DNA of 64,000 bases from Pseudomonas oryzihabitans. GTDB lineage: Bacteria; Pseudomonadota; Gammaproteobacteria; Pseudomonadales; Pseudomonadaceae. A model generated the notes under the pieces. It searched no databases, was not told the origin of the DNA, and worked only from the letters and a program-made list of their open reading frames with translations. The position numbers and the translations under genes are program-made. The stretch is from assembly GCF_006384975.1 (NCBI RefSeq), contig NZ_CP021645.1, positions 2,570,001 through 2,634,000 of the forward strand. The letters run 5' to 3'. Shown here one piece after another: positions 60,039-64,000 of the stretch. Position 1 is the first letter of the stretch. Every line of letters begins with the position of its first letter.

Positions 60039-61189
60039 GCTTGCAGTACCACGCCGCTGTCGTCTTCCCAATACACCACCACGGAGTCGTCCCAGGTCGG
60101 CCGCTTGCCATGCCGCTCGGCGTTGGCAATGAAGCACTGGACGATCTGCCCGGACGTGAGCTTGACGTAGTAGACCGAGTGCCCGCCCAGATAGGCGATG
60201 TCGTGCACGGTGCCGCTGGCCCAGTTGTAGTCGGGATGCTCGTGGTCTTCGGGCAACTTACTGGCCATCAGCAACTTTTCCGGGCGCAGGGCATAGGTCA
60301 CGCGCTTGTCCTGGGCCCGGGTGCTGATACCGTGGCCGACATAGATGGGCCGCTCGAGTTGTGGGCTGGCAATGGTTGCCCAGCCTTCCCAATCCTCCAG
60401 CAGCTCGCCGTCGAAGATATTCACGCTGCCGATGAACTCGCAGACCAGCCGGCTCGCCGGGGTCTCGTAGATGTCCATGGGGCTGCCCACCTGGGCGATC
60501 CAGCCCAGGTGCATGATGGCGATGCGCTCGGCCATGGTCATGGCCTCTTCCTGGTCGTGGGTCACCATCACGCAGGTCACGCCCACGCGCTCGATGATCT
60601 CCACCAGCTCCAGCTGCATCTGCGAGCGCAGCTTCTTGTCCAGGGCACCCATGGGTTCGTCGAGCAAGAGCAGCTTGGGCCGCTTGGCCAGGGAACGTGC
60701 CAGGGCCACCCGCTGGCGCTGGCCACCGGAGAGCTGGTGCGGCTTGCGCTTGGCGTACTGGGTCATGTGCACCAGCTTGAGCATCTCGGCCACCCGGGCG
60801 TCGATCTCGGCCTTGGGCAGCTTGTCCTGCTTGAGGCCGAAGGCGATGTTCTGCTCCACGCTCATGTGCGGGAACAGCGCATAGGACTGGAACATCATGT
60901 TGATCGGCCGCTCGTAGGGCGGCATGTCGGTGATGTCCACCCCATCGAGGAAGATGCGCCCTTCGGTGGGCCGCTCGAAGCCGGCCAGCATGCGCAGCAA
61001 GGTCGACTTGCCCGAGCCGGAGCCGCCGAGCAAGGCGAAGATCTCGCCCTTGTTGATGGTCAGGGAGACGTCGTCGACCGCGACGGTTTCGTCGAATTTC
61101 TTGGTGACCCGGTCGATCTTGACCAGGACTTCCTTGGCTTTCTTGTCGCCGGTGGCGGCTTTCTTGAAGGCACTGGTGGCAGTCGCCAT
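60035..61189 (-). CDS. spuF: Polyamine ABC transporter ATPase SpuF (PotG-like)
   Basis: 384 residues from ATG 61189, six bases from GGGGAG; an ATG at 61195 sits directly on the ribosome site. Walker A is GGSGSGKST, ABC signature LSGGQRQRVALA, Walker B LLLLDEP with the switch VTHDQEEAMT. A C-terminal TOBE domain follows. It powers import by SpuG/SpuH. Upstream are the binding proteins SpuE and SpuD. Confidence 0.95.
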   Translation of the reverse strand: MATATSAFKKAATGDKKAKEVLVKIDRVTKKFDETVAVDDVSLTINKGEIFALLGGSGSGKSTLLRMLAGFERPTEGRIFLDGVDITDMPPYERPINMMFQSYALFPHMSVEQNIAFGLKQDKLPKAEIDARVAEMLKLVHMTQYAKRKPHQLSGGQRQRVALARSLAKRPKLLLLDEPMGALDKKLRSQMQLELVEIIERVGVTCVMVTHDQEEAMTMAERIAIMHLGWIAQVGSPMDIYETPASRLVCEFIGSVNIFDGELLEDWEGWATIASPQLERPIYVGHGISTRAQDKRVTYALRPEKLLMASKLPEDHEHPDYNWASGTVHDIAYLGGHSVYYVKLTSGQIVQCFIANAERHGKRPTWDDSVVVYWEDDSGVVLQA

Positions 61190-61244
61190 GTACATCTCCC
61201 CAGGAAAATCGGGGGACCGGCCGGGCCGGTCCGCTTAGCGTTGG

Positions 61245-62432
<1,188 letters not shown>

Positions 62433-62455
62433 TCATCCGCACGCGGCGGCAGACA

Positions 62456-63574
<1,119 letters not shown>

Positions 63575-63662
63575 TCATCGTGTGGTCTTTTGTTTCGGTG
63601 CGCGGCCAGCGCCCGCGCGCAGTCTGGCAAGGTCCGCCGCTCGGCTCAAGCCTTGCGGGCCA

Positions 63663-64000
63663 TCAGCCACGTCCGCGCAGCACCTCGTAGGTCTGATCGA
63701 GACTCCGGCGAGCCAAGGTGACCAGCTCGTCGATGGACTCGTGGGTGATGACCAGAGGGGGCGCGATGATCATGGTATCGCCCACCGCCCGCATCACCAG
63801 ACCATTGCGGAAGCAGTGCTCGCGGCAGAGCATGCCGGCGCCACCTTCGTAGCGCGCTCGCGTCTGCTTGTCGCGTACCAGCTCCAGCGCGGCAACCATG
63901 CCAACACCGCGGGTCTCGCCCACCAAGGGATGGTCGGCCAGCTCCGCCCAGCGTTTATGCAAATAGGGTGCCGTGCTGCTGCGGACGCGGTCGACGATGC
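63663..64000 (-). CDS. spuC: Putrescine-pyruvate aminotransferase SpuC, C-terminal part (5' end outside window)
   Basis: About 112 residues up to the right edge, in phase to base 64000 and ending with a stop at 63663. ETRGVGMVAALELVRDK and ENGLV-like FRNGLVMRAVGDTMIIAPPL are the C-terminal marks of class III (omega) aminotransferases. Position before spuD indicates SpuC, which transfers the amino group of putrescine to pyruvate. The PLP lysine lies outside the window. Confidence 0.85.
   Translation of the reverse strand, partial: IVDRVRSSTAPYLHKRWAELADHPLVGETRGVGMVAALELVRDKQTRARYEGGAGMLCREHCFRNGLVMRAVGDTMIIAPPLVITHESIDELVTLARRSLDQTYEVLRGRG

Overview
The window is a chromosomal segment of a Pseudomonas. 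Gene content and order over most of its length follow the well-known block clpB - pgeF - rluD - bamD - nadE - pilS - pilR - thiO - minor pilins - ispH - fkpB - lspA - ileS - ribF - murJ - rpsT - proB - obgE - rpmA - rplU - ispB, continuing to homologues of PA4570-PA4576. DNA is GC-rich with pseudomonad start sites and terminators. The species cannot be fixed from this sequence; a member of the P. oryzihabitans/psychrotolerans or oleovorans neighbourhood is a guess.

Layout. (1) 1-3.4 kb: the 3' end of the major pilin gene pilA, then a small variable segment holding an 846-bp IS5-family (IS427-type) element with a broken transposase, an internally deleted IS481-family remnant and a J-domain protein gene, ending at tRNA-Thr(CGT). 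(2) 3.8-8.6 kb: cyoABCDE, a complete cytochrome bo3 ubiquinol oxidase operon. (3) 8.7-15.1 kb, minus strand: a five-gene minor-pilin/PilY1 cluster (fimU-like, pilV, pilW, pilX, pilY1) without pilE. (4) 15.4-15.8 kb: tRNA-Asn, tRNA-Pro, tRNA-Lys in one transcription unit. (5) 15.9-27.6 kb: clpB with a sigma-32 promoter, pgeF-rluD, bamD, nadE, a small PP0621-family gene, the pilSR two-component system, thiO. (6) 27.7-35.2 kb, plus strand: a second, full minor-pilin cluster (fimT, fimU, pilV, pilW, pilX, pilY1, pilE). (7) 35.2-48.7 kb: isoprenoid, translation, cell-wall and ribosomal housekeeping genes. (8) 48.7-52.6 kb: FKBP isomerase, a DUF2256 / iron-sulfur photolyase / DUF6482 unit, a 169-bp terminal-inverted-repeat element, and small conserved genes. 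(9) 52.7-58.0 kb: a Lon-family protease, a lipoprotein, an amino-acid exporter, gluconokinase and thymidylate synthase. (10) 58.2-64 kb: the spu polyamine uptake operon (spuC end, spuD, spuE, spuF, spuG, spuH).

How the parts fit. Type IV pilus functions dominate the left half: the major pilin, its PilS-PilR regulators, and two separate sets of minor pilins each with its own PilY1 tip adhesin. The two PilY1 proteins differ: the first has a DxSxS (MIDAS-like) motif soon after the signal peptide and the second does not, while the second carries a poly-threonine tract encoded by a hexamer repeat and a second calcium-loop-like motif. This duplicated, diverged pilus-tip module is the most interesting feature of the window. 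The 169-bp inverted-repeat element and the iron-sulfur photolyase cassette are the next best leads.
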